From positions 1 to 24,859 of the forward strand of contig DMBA01000003.1 in NCBI GenBank assembly GCA_003446315.1: DNA of 24,859 nt. Reading direction: 5' to 3'. Below the pieces are notes generated by a model. It was not told the origin of the DNA. It saw nothing but the letters and a program-made list of their open reading frames with translations, and searched no databases. This DNA comes from Ruminococcus sp. Its GTDB lineage: Bacteria; Bacillota; Clostridia; Oscillospirales; Ruminococcaceae. Each line of letters starts with the position of its first letter. The first letter of the stretch is position 1. Below are positions 16,928 to 23,327 of this stretch, one piece after another. The position numbers were made by a program, and so were the translations under genes.

Positions 16928-18244
16928 TCAAACTGCTCTGAATTGTTTCCCAAAGAGGGAATCGACGAACCCTTCCAGTTCCAGCATCGTCAATGCACTC
17001 AGGAGCACTGACAAATCCATATCGAGTGCATCAGCGATATCATCTGCATAGGTATCGCCGTGTTCACGCAGGAACAGCACAATGCGTTTCCCGTCCTCAT
17101 CATCAGGAAGCGGGGCATCCTGTGCAAATGCATTTCTGCCTGCATCGGCGGCACCGGAAGCACCGGGCACAGCAGTCAGGGGTGCAGGCGAAACGGCACT
17201 TTCGAGAGTTGGCAAGGATTCTTTCGGCAAACGGCGATGCAGTTCCTGCTGCACCGGCGGCGTATCTGCCGAAGATTGTTCTGCACTTCCGAAGACGAGT
17301 CGTTCAGAAGGGCGAATGCCGTTTTCCGAAGCAGGATAATACTGCGGATAACGGCTGTAATAGACCATCAGCACATCCTCATGGCTCATCAATGGGATGG
17401 CACCGTCGCGCATCAGCGGGATCAGACCGGCATAGCGCGGATCGAACACATCTGCCGGCGGAACGCAGAACAGATATCTGCCCTGTTCGGCAGCGCACTG
17501 TGCAGTAATGAGAGAGCCGCTGCGCAGTGCAGCTTCCATGACGGCAGAAGCATAGCCCAGACCACTCAGGATCCGGTTTCGTTTCGGGAAATTGGCAGGG
17601 GTAGGCTGCGAACCGGGCAGATACTCAGAAAGCAGCAGACCGTTGCCGCCTGACAGGAGCAATTCCCGCAGGTGCTGGTTTTCCCTTGGATAATTCACAT
17701 TCACGCCGCAGCCGAGCACGCCGATGGTAGAGCCGCCGCTGTGGAGTGCAGCGGCATGTGCAATGGCATCCACGCCCTTTGCAAATCCGCTGACGATGGT
17801 AAATCCGGTTTTTGCGAGCGCAGAAACGATGCCTGTCGTCACGCGCTCTGTATATTCAGAGGGATGCCTTGTCCCGACGACAGAGAAGCTCAAAGGATTT
17901 TTGAGCAGATCGGTATTTCCCATTGCAGTCAGCAAAACGGGCGGCGTACCGATCTCGCGCAGCATCGGCGGATAATCTTCACTATCCAGCGGAAGCAGCG
18001 CAATATCGTGGGTACGGCAGTAATAAACGATATTATCCGCTTCATTGAGGGAATGCACCGTCATTGCTTTCTGCGCAGAATGCGGCAGATCACGGAGCAT
18101 ACCGGCTTGCACGGCATCATAAACGGAAGCAGGCGAACCGAGTTTTTGCAGATAAGAAAGCAGTTTCATGCTTCCCGCGCCGAACACAAGCGAAAGCCAG
18201 ACCCAATAGCGGAGCAGATCGGGTTTTTCATGCAGATCCGTCAT
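16928..18244 (-). CDS. dprA: DNA-processing protein DprA
   Basis: It binds incoming single-stranded DNA during natural transformation and loads RecA. The 438-residue protein has an N-terminal helix-hairpin-like region, then the Rossmann core with VVGTRHPSE (about 122-130), SGFAKGVDAIAH (152-163), NFPKRNRILSG (218-228) and RSGSLITAQCA (241-251). A Pro/Ala-rich linker of about 75 residues leads to a C-terminal winged-helix domain (about 380-438). The ATG at 18244 was chosen because AAGGGGG lies 6 nt before it; an upstream in-frame TTG would overlap the methyltransferase gene. DprA is widely kept in Firmicutes, so it alone does not prove competence. Confidence 0.95.
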   Translation of the reverse strand: MTDLHEKPDLLRYWVWLSLVFGAGSMKLLSYLQKLGSPASVYDAVQAGMLRDLPHSAQKAMTVHSLNEADNIVYYCRTHDIALLPLDSEDYPPMLREIGTPPVLLTAMGNTDLLKNPLSFSVVGTRHPSEYTERVTTGIVSALAKTGFTIVSGFAKGVDAIAHAAALHSGGSTIGVLGCGVNVNYPRENQHLRELLLSGGNGLLLSEYLPGSQPTPANFPKRNRILSGLGYASAVMEAALRSGSLITAQCAAEQGRYLFCVPPADVFDPRYAGLIPLMRDGAIPLMSHEDVLMVYYSRYPQYYPASENGIRPSERLVFGSAEQSSADTPPVQQELHRRLPKESLPTLESAVSPAPLTAVPGASGAADAGRNAFAQDAPLPDDEDGKRIVLFLREHGDTYADDIADALDMDLSVLLSALTMLELEGFVDSLFGKQFRAV

Positions 18245-18258
18245 ACGGCACCCCCTTG

Positions 18259-19053
18259 TCAGGTCTTTGCCATTTCCCAAAGGAACAGACCTGCAGCCAT
18301 CGCAGCATTGAGCGAATTGGAATGCAGCGCCATTGGGATGGTCAGTTTGACATCGCAGGCATCACTGATCTCACGCGGCAGACCGCTGCCCTCATTGCCG
18401 ATCAGAACAGCCGCGCCGTCCTGCAAGGGAAACGCACCGAGCCGCACCGCATCCCGATCGACCACAGCGGCGCAGGTCGGCAGTGATTGTGCCTGACAAT
18501 GCGCAAAAAACGCCTGCATATCGTCGATCCGGCGCAGCGGCACACGGAACAGTGCACCCATGCTGCTGCGAACGGCTTTCGGATTATAGAGATCGCAGCA
18601 CTGAAAGAGGTAGATGCCGTCTGTACCGAGTGCATCGGCAGTCCGCAGGATCGCGCCGAGATTGGAAGGATCCTGCAAGCAGTGGAGCAGCATGCATGTT
18701 TGCCCGCGCAGGGGCATACCGGCAGATTCGGGCATCATCTCCGAGACAGCAAAAACGCCCTGTGCCGTTTCGGTATCGGCGATCTCTTTTGCGAGTGCAT
18801 CGGAGATCAGCAGAATTCTGGTGCGCGGTGCTTTTGTACGAAGCAGGTCACCGAACTGGTTTTCCGCCTTTTGGGTCAGGAGCAGCGCCTGGAGCTGCAC
18901 ACCGGAATCGAGTGCATCGAGCACAAGTCTGCTGCCTTCCATTGCAAAGGCATGATTTTTCTCCCGGAAGGAACGGCTGCGATTGAGATGCGCAAACATT
19001 CTGACGGTTTTATTCTTTGTCCCGACCTGCAAAATATCCATTTGATCCGACAT
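18259..19053 (-). CDS. SpoU/TrmH-family RNA 2'-O-methyltransferase
   Basis: A SAM-dependent enzyme that methylates a ribose in rRNA or tRNA; the target nucleotide is not predictable here. The 264-residue protein has the substrate-binding N-terminal domain (FREKNHAFAMEGSRLVLDAL near the start). It also has the three SpoU motifs of the trefoil-knot fold: LQDPSNLGAILRTADALG, VLIGNEGSGLP and a final LTIPMALHSNSLNAAMAAGL. The ATG at 19053 was chosen because of GAGGTGAGG just upstream. It follows the rplT terminator and its own promoter, and heads the long minus-strand operon. In Bacillus a related gene (ysgA) also sits next to infC-rpmI-rplT. Confidence 0.93.
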   Translation of the reverse strand: MSDQMDILQVGTKNKTVRMFAHLNRSRSFREKNHAFAMEGSRLVLDALDSGVQLQALLLTQKAENQFGDLLRTKAPRTRILLISDALAKEIADTETAQGVFAVSEMMPESAGMPLRGQTCMLLHCLQDPSNLGAILRTADALGTDGIYLFQCCDLYNPKAVRSSMGALFRVPLRRIDDMQAFFAHCQAQSLPTCAAVVDRDAVRLGAFPLQDGAAVLIGNEGSGLPREISDACDVKLTIPMALHSNSLNAAMAAGLFLWEMAKT

Positions 19054-19124
19054 GACCTCACCTCTTTCCGCGCACGCACGGCGCAAAGGGCATTTGCAAA
19101 GAAAAGCCCAGCATTTGCGTGCAT

Positions 19125-19152
19125 TTTATAACAAAATCAAAACTTGCTGCAA
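19125..19152 (-). promoter_or_regulatory. Promoter of the long minus-strand housekeeping operon
   Basis: On the minus strand TTGCAG (19152-19147) and TATAAA (19130-19125) are 16 nt apart, giving 4/6 and 5/6 matches to the sigma-A consensus. The predicted start is near 19118, leaving a leader of about 65 nt before the methyltransferase gene. It lies right after the terminator of the ribosomal operon, so the following genes are set up as a separate transcription unit. Confidence 0.6.
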
Positions 19153-19155
19153 TAT

Positions 19156-19204
19156 CCGATTACAAACACAAAACACGCTCTGACGATTCCGAGAGAGCGT
19201 GTTT
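19156..19204 (-). terminator. Intrinsic terminator of the infC-rpmI-rplT operon
   Basis: An 11-bp perfect inverted repeat (AAACACGCTCT at 19171-19181 and AGAGCGTGTTT at 19194-19204) starts 11 nt after the rplT stop. On the minus strand it is followed by TGTGTTTG, which together with the stem end gives a T-rich tail. Confidence 0.8.
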
Positions 19205-19215
19205 CATATCTTGCA

Positions 19216-19569
19216 TTACAGAGCCGCCTTTGCCTTCTCGACAATAGCGGTGAAGCCGGCCGGATCGTGAATTGCAATCTCGGAGAGCATCTTGCGGTTG
19301 AGGGAGATGCCTGCCTTTGTGCAGCCGTTCATGAACGTGGAATAGTTCATGCCGTTGAGCTTGCAAGCAGCAGAAATACGGGTGATCCACAGTCTGCGGA
19401 AGTACCGCTTATTCTGCTTTCTGCCGATGTAAGCATACTGACCGGACTTCATGACGGCTTGCTTTGCCATCTTGAAGTGCTTGGATTTGCTGCCCCAATA
19501 GCCCTTTGCGAGCTTCAGGACCTTATTTCTTCTTTTACGCGTCATCATCGCGCCCTTAATACGAGCCAT
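19216..19569 (-). CDS. rplT: Large-subunit ribosomal protein L20
   Basis: An assembly protein of the 50S subunit that binds 23S rRNA; in Bacillus it also represses its own operon through the leader RNA. The 117-residue length is exact for the family. The basic N-terminal tail ([20 protein letters not shown]) and the globular C-terminal part ([19 protein letters not shown], then [17 protein letters not shown]) are unmistakable. GGAGG lies 9 nt before the ATG. It is the last gene of its operon, ending just before the terminator. Confidence 0.99.
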   Translation of the reverse strand: MARIKGAMMTRKRRNKVLKLAKGYWGSKSKHFKMAKQAVMKSGQYAYIGRKQNKRYFRRLWITRISAACKLNGMNYSTFMNGCTKAGISLNRKMLSEIAIHDPAGFTAIVEKAKAAL

Positions 19570-19651
19570 GTTCTTTATCCTCCGTAATCAAATAATCCGC
19601 CGCAGCAGCGCGGCACAAATCGTTTCGAAAAAAGCGAAATCCCGGTAAGAA

Positions 19652-19870
19652 TTACTTATAGGGAACCATCTCGCGGATTGTCGGTGCATTTGCAGCAGTT
19701 GCAACGCCGGCATTTCTTGCGATGCGCTTAACCTTCTTGTCCTTCGAAACAAGGCGATGACGCTTATAAGCGTGCTGGAACTTTACCTTTCCGCTGCCGG
19801 TGATCTGAAAACGCTTTTTCGCACCGGAGTGGGTCTTAACTTTAACCTTCTTAACCTTTGCGGCTGCCAT
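19652..19870 (-). CDS. rpmI: Large-subunit ribosomal protein L35
   Basis: A small basic 50S subunit protein of 72 residues. THSGAKKRFQITGSGKVKF followed by the HRLVSKDKKVKR block is the family signature. The N-terminal MAAAKVKKVKV is a few residues longer than the usual MPKMK start. A much longer frame opens upstream, but AGGAGG lies exactly 8 nt before the ATG at 19870, which settles the start. Confidence 0.98.
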   Translation of the reverse strand: MAAAKVKKVKVKTHSGAKKRFQITGSGKVKFQHAYKRHRLVSKDKKVKRIARNAGVATAANAPTIREMVPYK

Positions 19871-19946
19871 TGGAATGTCCTCCTTGAAATTTCGTTGTAT
19901 GTCCGCGCACGCACAAAAAGGCAAAGCGCGGCATATCACATGCACA

Positions 19947-20555
19947 TTAAGCTTCCTGTTTTGCTTCTTCAGTATTTTCGGGTGCAGCAGCGGGCTTTTG
20001 CGCCTTTTGTTTTTTCGCACCCTTATCGGATTTTTCGGGTTTATTCTGCTTCGGCGACATAAACATCACAATGGCTCTGCCCTCCATTTTCGGGGGCTTA
20101 TCGACCACAGCGACATCGCCGACCTCATCGCGGTAGCGTTCGAGCAGTTCCTCACCGAGATGCGGGTGCGCAATTGCACGCTTGCGGAACCGCACCGAAA
20201 CCTTGACCTTATCGCCGCCCTGCAAGAATTTCTTGCCCTGCGCGACCTTAGTTTCAAAATCATGGGTATCAATCGCAGAGAACATTCTGATCTCCTTGAT
20301 TTCCACGGTACGCTGATTCTTCCGTGCTTCCTTCTCGCGCTTCTGCTGTTCAAAGCAATACTTGCCGTAATCCATCACACGGCAAACCGGCGGAGTCGCC
20401 TGGGGTGCGATCTTCACGAGATCGAGATTCTGGTCATAAGCGAGTTTCTGTGCATCTCTTGCAGACATCACACCTTTTTTCTCGCCGCTGGCATCAATCA
20501 CGAGCACCTCACGGTCACGGATCTCCTCATTGATTTGCAGTTCCTGCTTGCTAAT
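19947..20555 (-). CDS. infC: Translation initiation factor IF-3 (ATT start)
   Basis: IF-3 keeps ribosomal subunits apart and checks codon-anticodon pairing at the start site. The N domain contains INEEIRDREVLVID, the linker contains DYGKYCFEQQKREKEARKNQ, and the C domain runs through KEIRMF, KVSVRFRKRAIAHP and MEGRAIVMFMSPK. The 202-residue product has an extra C-terminal tail of about 35 Lys/Ala/Pro/Glu-rich residues after MSPK. No ATG, GTG or TTG lies at a usable distance; an ATT codon at 20555 sits 9 nt after GGAGG (20569-20565). An AUU start is the well-known autoregulatory feature of infC in E. coli and Bacillus, since IF-3 discriminates against it. It heads the infC-rpmI-rplT operon. 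Confidence 0.97.
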   Translation of the reverse strand: MSKQELQINEEIRDREVLVIDASGEKKGVMSARDAQKLAYDQNLDLVKIAPQATPPVCRVMDYGKYCFEQQKREKEARKNQRTVEIKEIRMFSAIDTHDFETKVAQGKKFLQGGDKVKVSVRFRKRAIAHPHLGEELLERYRDEVGDVAVVDKPPKMEGRAIVMFMSPKQNKPEKSDKGAKKQKAQKPAAAPENTEEAKQEA

Positions 20556-20727
20556 TGCCAAGCACCTCCATTCATTTATCGTAAAAAGCAAAAAACAGAG
20601 AGTACAGACGGAAAACGCCGTACTCTCTGCATCATCGAATCGAATATATCATCAAAAACAGATGAGGCAGATTACCGTTTTGCTGGTCGCTGACGGTGAG
20701 AACGCATTGTTCCGCTTGTAATCTACC
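20556..20727 (-). promoter_or_regulatory. infC operon leader, candidate L20-type attenuator
   Basis: The roughly 170-nt 5' leader has two clear elements. Near the transcript start GGTAGATTAC (20727-20718) can pair with GTAATCTGCC (20675-20666), ten pairs with one G-U, closing a 42-nt domain. Further on comes a complete intrinsic terminator. Known L20 leaders of Firmicutes infC operons work by L20-stabilised termination at this position. I cannot confirm the L20-binding motif itself, so the regulator is inferred from gene context. Confidence 0.7.
20590..20629 (-). terminator. Leader terminator (attenuator) upstream of infC
   Basis: A perfect 10-bp stem (GTACTCTCTG with CAGAGAGTAC, 20596-20605 and 20620-20629) with a 14-nt loop is followed on the minus strand by six uridines (20595-20590). 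It lies inside the infC transcript 35 nt before the start codon, so it must be conditional for the operon to be expressed. Confidence 0.88.
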
Positions 20728-20732
20728 CGTAT

Positions 20733-20761
20733 ATGATACCACATCTTTCGAGAATTGTCAA
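20733..20761 (-). promoter_or_regulatory. Promoter of the infC-rpmI-rplT operon
   Basis: TTGACA (20761-20756) and TATCAT (20738-20733) are 17 nt apart on the minus strand, 6/6 and 5/6 matches. Transcription should start near 20726-20730. It lies only about 30 nt after the pectate lyase stop, and I saw no intrinsic terminator between them, so some lyase transcripts may read into this operon. Confidence 0.85.
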
Positions 20762-20792
20762 GCACCGGTGATTTTTTTGTAATCTTGCACAA

Positions 20793-22640
20793 TCAAACGG
20801 GAAATTTATCAATCAGCATTGCCACATATTTCAAAATCGTGACAATATCATTTCCGGTGAGATTGGGCTGCCCGTCGCATTCAGCATTTTGCATGCCGGC
20901 ATTGGTGATGACAGCTTCCGCGTCTTCTGCGAGATAGCGTGCGAGCAGGACGGCATCGGAAACATCGACTGATCCGCTGCAATCCACATCGCCGCTGAGT
21001 CGCTGATGCGGAATATCTGTTGTTGTCGTTATAGTGGTTGTCGTGGTCGTTTCCGTCGTTGTTGTGGTGGTTTCAGTCGTTGTTACCGCAGTCGTGGTTT
21101 CAACCGTCTTCGGCACGACCGCCGTAAAATAGTTCACAACGTTCTGTCCGGTGAGATTGCTGCCGAGTTTCACAGAATCGCCGGCATTCAGTTCTTTTCT
21201 GAAGATCCAGAATTCAACGGTATTGCTGATGCTGACGATCCCATTTTCCTGTGTCCAGTCTCCGAGCCAATCCGGATACAGTCCCTGCTCCTCAAGCAGC
21301 CGCATATCCACCATTACATATGCAGTTGCGGGTGCTGAAACGGTCATATCCGCCAGATCGCCGGTATAGGTCTTGGAATCGCAGGCACTCTGCACATATT
21401 CCGCGCCGGTGAGATAATCCGGCAAATACACAACCGTGAAATCGCGGTCACCGAACACCTTGCTGCCGACACGGAGCCCCTGCTGAATGCTCCATTTTTC
21501 AGCATTTGAACGGTCGTGAACCGTCAGTGACGAGATCAGCGTCCCATTATATGTCGGATCAGCCGCAGGCTTTCCGTCCAGCGGAGCCAGATTCACGACA
21601 TTTTTGCCCCAGTTGCCGTACCACGAATAACCGGTTCTGCGTTCCTGACTGATCTCCGATACATCGTAGTGCGTCGAGCCGTCGCGGTCAGAGAACAGCG
21701 GCACTTCGGTGTCCAGCGTATAGAACCGTGCCCAAAGCGGCGCAGCATCGGGATTTTGCCGCACGACCTTGTCATCGCCCACCTTCACAAACTCAATGCC
21801 GTTGAGCTGCACTTTTTTGAACCATTCGATCGCGGCATTCACGGCTTCTACAATATCGGTACGCTCCGGATGCTCTTTTGCATACTGATAAAGGAAGGTG
21901 ATGACACCGGCACTTTCGCTTGTGCAAATCGAAGGCAATTCATAGGCACGCGCACTGTCCGGCGCAAGCGTATTCTCATTATGCTGCTGACACCATGCTG
22001 TTTTCCGCCCGTTTACTTTGATCTGCATATTCAGCAGACACTGGATTCCTTTTTCGAGTGAAGCGGCGGCGGCAGCGGCATCGCTGTCAGAAACGGCAGT
22101 AAAATCGCCGGATTTCTTGCTCAGCTCCTGCATGATCTGGAGCACATGCACATAAGCGCCGTCATTGAGCGTGATATGGGCATGATAAGTATTCGGCGTA
22201 TTCAGGCACTGCATCCAGCCGCCGTTGCTGTATTGCATTTTATAGAGGCAAGCCACGCCGCGCATCGCGCAGTCATAATAGGTGCGGTTGCCGGTTGCGG
22301 CATAGGAGCGCATCAAAAACCGGATCTGCGAGGTTGTGGCATCATTGTCGATGGTAGAATGTGCCCAGTCTCCGGTATGAGCCGTACCCATACCTTTTTC
22401 CCAGCCGCCTTCCCCTGCCACCTGATACTGCACACAGGCATCCGCAACGGTCAGGGCTTCCTGTGTCCCGAACCAATCCGCTGATTTTTTCAGATAAGTG
22501 CTCCATGGATAATCCGCTTCTGCTGCCGTTGCCGTCAGCAAAACAGCAGATTGCTTTACCGGACGAAATGCCGGAATGCTGCCGAGTGTCAAAGCAGCTG
22601 TCAAAACAGCCAGAACGCGCATTTTATTGTGTTTTTTCAT
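20793..22640 (-). CDS. Secreted family PL10 pectate lyase with Thr-rich linker and type I dockerin
   Basis: It cleaves polygalacturonan by beta-elimination and is attached to a cellulosome. The 615-residue preprotein has a signal peptide (residues 1 to about 41, basic MKKHNKMR then a hydrophobic stretch). The PL10 alpha-toroid covers about 45-355, with GEGGWEKG (76-83), the HNENTLAPDSARAYELPS block, WARFYTLDTEVPLFSDRDG (303-321) and the catalytic-side ERRTGYSWYGNW (333-344). A beta-rich accessory module spans about 365-510. The Thr linker (512-541) contains repeated TTTTTTE units. The dockerin (about 548-615) has two calcium-loop repeats, DVDCSGSVDVSD and ECDGQPNLTGND. The start at 22640 has a GGGGGG ribosome-binding site 7 nt away. 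The anchoring partner (scaffoldin) is not in the window. Confidence 0.95.
   Translation of the reverse strand: MKKHNKMRVLAVLTAALTLGSIPAFRPVKQSAVLLTATAAEADYPWSTYLKKSADWFGTQEALTVADACVQYQVAGEGGWEKGMGTAHTGDWAHSTIDNDATTSQIRFLMRSYAATGNRTYYDCAMRGVACLYKMQYSNGGWMQCLNTPNTYHAHITLNDGAYVHVLQIMQELSKKSGDFTAVSDSDAAAAAASLEKGIQCLLNMQIKVNGRKTAWCQQHNENTLAPDSARAYELPSICTSESAGVITFLYQYAKEHPERTDIVEAVNAAIEWFKKVQLNGIEFVKVGDDKVVRQNPDAAPLWARFYTLDTEVPLFSDRDGSTHYDVSEISQERRTGYSWYGNWGKNVVNLAPLDGKPAADPTYNGTLISSLTVHDRSNAEKWSIQQGLRVGSKVFGDRDFTVVYLPDYLTGAEYVQSACDSKTYTGDLADMTVSAPATAYVMVDMRLLEEQGLYPDWLGDWTQENGIVSISNTVEFWIFRKELNAGDSVKLGSNLTGQNVVNYFTAVVPKTVETTTAVTTTETTTTTTETTTTTTITTTTDIPHQRLSGDVDCSGSVDVSDAVLLARYLAEDAEAVITNAGMQNAECDGQPNLTGNDIVTILKYVAMLIDKFPV
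21010..21105. repeat. Triplet-rich low-complexity DNA coding the Thr linker
   Basis: Degenerate ACN triplet repeats (read as GTT/GTC/GTG on the plus strand) encode the Thr/Glu-rich linker between the accessory module and the dockerin. Such tracts change length easily by slippage, so the linker length may vary between strains. Confidence 0.7.
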
Positions 22641-22855
22641 GTTTATTCCCCCCGTTAAACGATTGCACATTATGAAAGCGATCGCTTTGCGATGATTGAG
22701 AACGGGCTCTTTCCAAACCCGTCAAAAGGATCTCCCAAGCAGAAACCTGGTTACGGCTCCGGTATAAGTTAAATAGGTTGCCTGTGAGCTGTAATAGCCA
22801 AAAGGCATACACCCTTTTCCGCACAAGCGGCTGACCTTCCGTGCACTGTTTCCAT
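22641..22855 (-). promoter_or_regulatory. Long structured leader of the pectate lyase gene
   Basis: About 215 nt separate the predicted transcription start from the ATG. The RNA can form CCGC-TTGT-GCGG, an AAAAGG/CCTTTT stem with the loop GTGTATG, and an ACGGG/CCCGT stem, followed by the palindrome described separately. I compared it by eye with c-di-GMP-I and -II, c-di-AMP, cobalamin, TPP, SAM, glycine and ZTP riboswitch cores and found no convincing match. It may be an unrecognised riboswitch or a stabilising leader. Confidence 0.45.
22672..22688. promoter_or_regulatory. cre-like / LacI-family operator palindrome
   Basis: AAAGCGATCGCTTT (22675-22688) is a perfect 14-bp palindrome with a central CG. 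The 15-mer ATGAAAGCGATCGCT (22672-22686) matches the catabolite-responsive element consensus WTGNAANCGNWNNCW at every position. It lies inside the lyase leader, 32-48 nt before the start codon, so a bound CcpA or LacI-type regulator would act as a roadblock. This suggests sugar-dependent repression of the lyase. Confidence 0.6.
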
Positions 22856-22861
22856 AGCTAT

Positions 22862-22890
22862 ATTATAGCGGATTCCGGCATATTTTTCTA
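22862..22890 (-). promoter_or_regulatory. Putative pectate lyase promoter
   Basis: On the minus strand a perfect TATAAT (22867-22862) has TAGAAA (22890-22885, 4/6) 17 nt upstream. The start of transcription would be near 22855. The weak -35 is consistent with a regulated or activator-aided gene. Confidence 0.6.
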
Positions 22891-22997
22891 GCATATAAAA
22901 GCACATTTTTATGACATATTATCGCTTTTTTGGTGCGTTCTACACTTCTTTCCGGTTTTGTTGATTTTTCGTGCGTTTCTGCCGGATCTGCGAAAGT

Positions 22998-23053
22998 TTT
23001 CGGATTTCGGGGCATTTTCGGGGATATTTCGGTCTTTTCGGGTTATTTTTCGG
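22998..23053 (+). repeat. Phased TTTCGG motif array
   Basis: TTTCGG begins at 22998, 23005, 23016, 23027, 23036 and 23048, with steps of 7, 11, 11, 9 and 12 nt, four of them close to one helical turn. Looser TTTCG/TTTCCGG variants occur just upstream. It could be a cluster of regulator sites or a decayed simple repeat. Confidence 0.4.
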
Positions 23054-23122
23054 GGACGTTTGACAGTGCATCCCAAGCGCAGGATCATGCGGCATTTTTT
23101 TGTACCAAATCGTATTGTGCTC

Positions 23123-23174
23123 TATAAAATATACCTTATGTATATTTTATATGCAGACATCTATCAAAATATAC
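23123..23174. promoter_or_regulatory. AT-rich 12-bp inverted repeat plus extra half-site
   Basis: TATAAAATATAC (23123-23134) and GTATATTTTATA (23140-23151) are perfect inverted copies separated by CTTAT. The half-site AAAATATAC recurs at 23166-23174, 40 bp after its first occurrence. No T-run follows, so it is not a terminator. It lies about 70-115 nt before the -35 of the GGDEF gene, a position suitable for an operator or activator site. Confidence 0.45.
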
Positions 23175-23239
23175 AAAACGGATTGTAAAAACCAAACTGC
23201 ATTTTATGTGAAAATTCAAGCAAAATATCGCTGTTTTCG

Positions 23240-23268
23240 TTGACATTTCCGTGAATTTGTGGTATGAT
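23240..23268 (+). promoter_or_regulatory. Promoter of the GGDEF gene
   Basis: TTGACA (23240-23245, perfect) and TATGAT (23263-23268, 5/6) are 17 nt apart, with TGG directly before the -10 as an extended element. The predicted start is near 23275, giving a leader of about 50 nt with an AAGGAGG ribosome-binding site. Confidence 0.85.
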
Positions 23269-23327
23269 ATTAGGGATATCGGTGCAGCATTTCGCTGAAT
23301 TTGCTTCGAAGGAGGGAACAACGAGTG

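Larger units (their letters stand above)
22891..23239. other. Intergenic region between divergent lyase and GGDEF genes
   Basis: I see no gene here; a 65-codon Phe/Gly/Ser-rich frame (22930-23127) has no ribosome-binding site and comes from a repetitive stretch. The left half holds six TTTCGG motifs, the right half an AT-rich inverted repeat and a further half-site, each listed separately. The rest is AT-rich. Confidence 0.6.

Noticed and set aside
19871..20020. N-terminally extended L35 frame upstream of position 19870
   Set aside because: The extension overlaps the end of infC in another frame and has no ribosome-binding site, whereas AGGAGG is perfectly placed for the short form.
20762..20792. 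Terminator after the pectate lyase
   Set aside because: The T-run here (20771-20777) is on the plus strand and no matching hairpin precedes it in the direction of lyase transcription.
22690..22855. Cyclic di-GMP riboswitch in the lyase leader
   Set aside because: Tempting because of the adjacent diguanylate cyclase, but neither the class I core (GGGCAAACC and GACGCAAAGCC blocks) nor a class II core is present.
22930..23127. Phe/Gly/Ser-rich 65-codon frame in the lyase-GGDEF intergenic region
   Set aside because: It arises from the TTTCGG repeats and lacks a ribosome-binding site.
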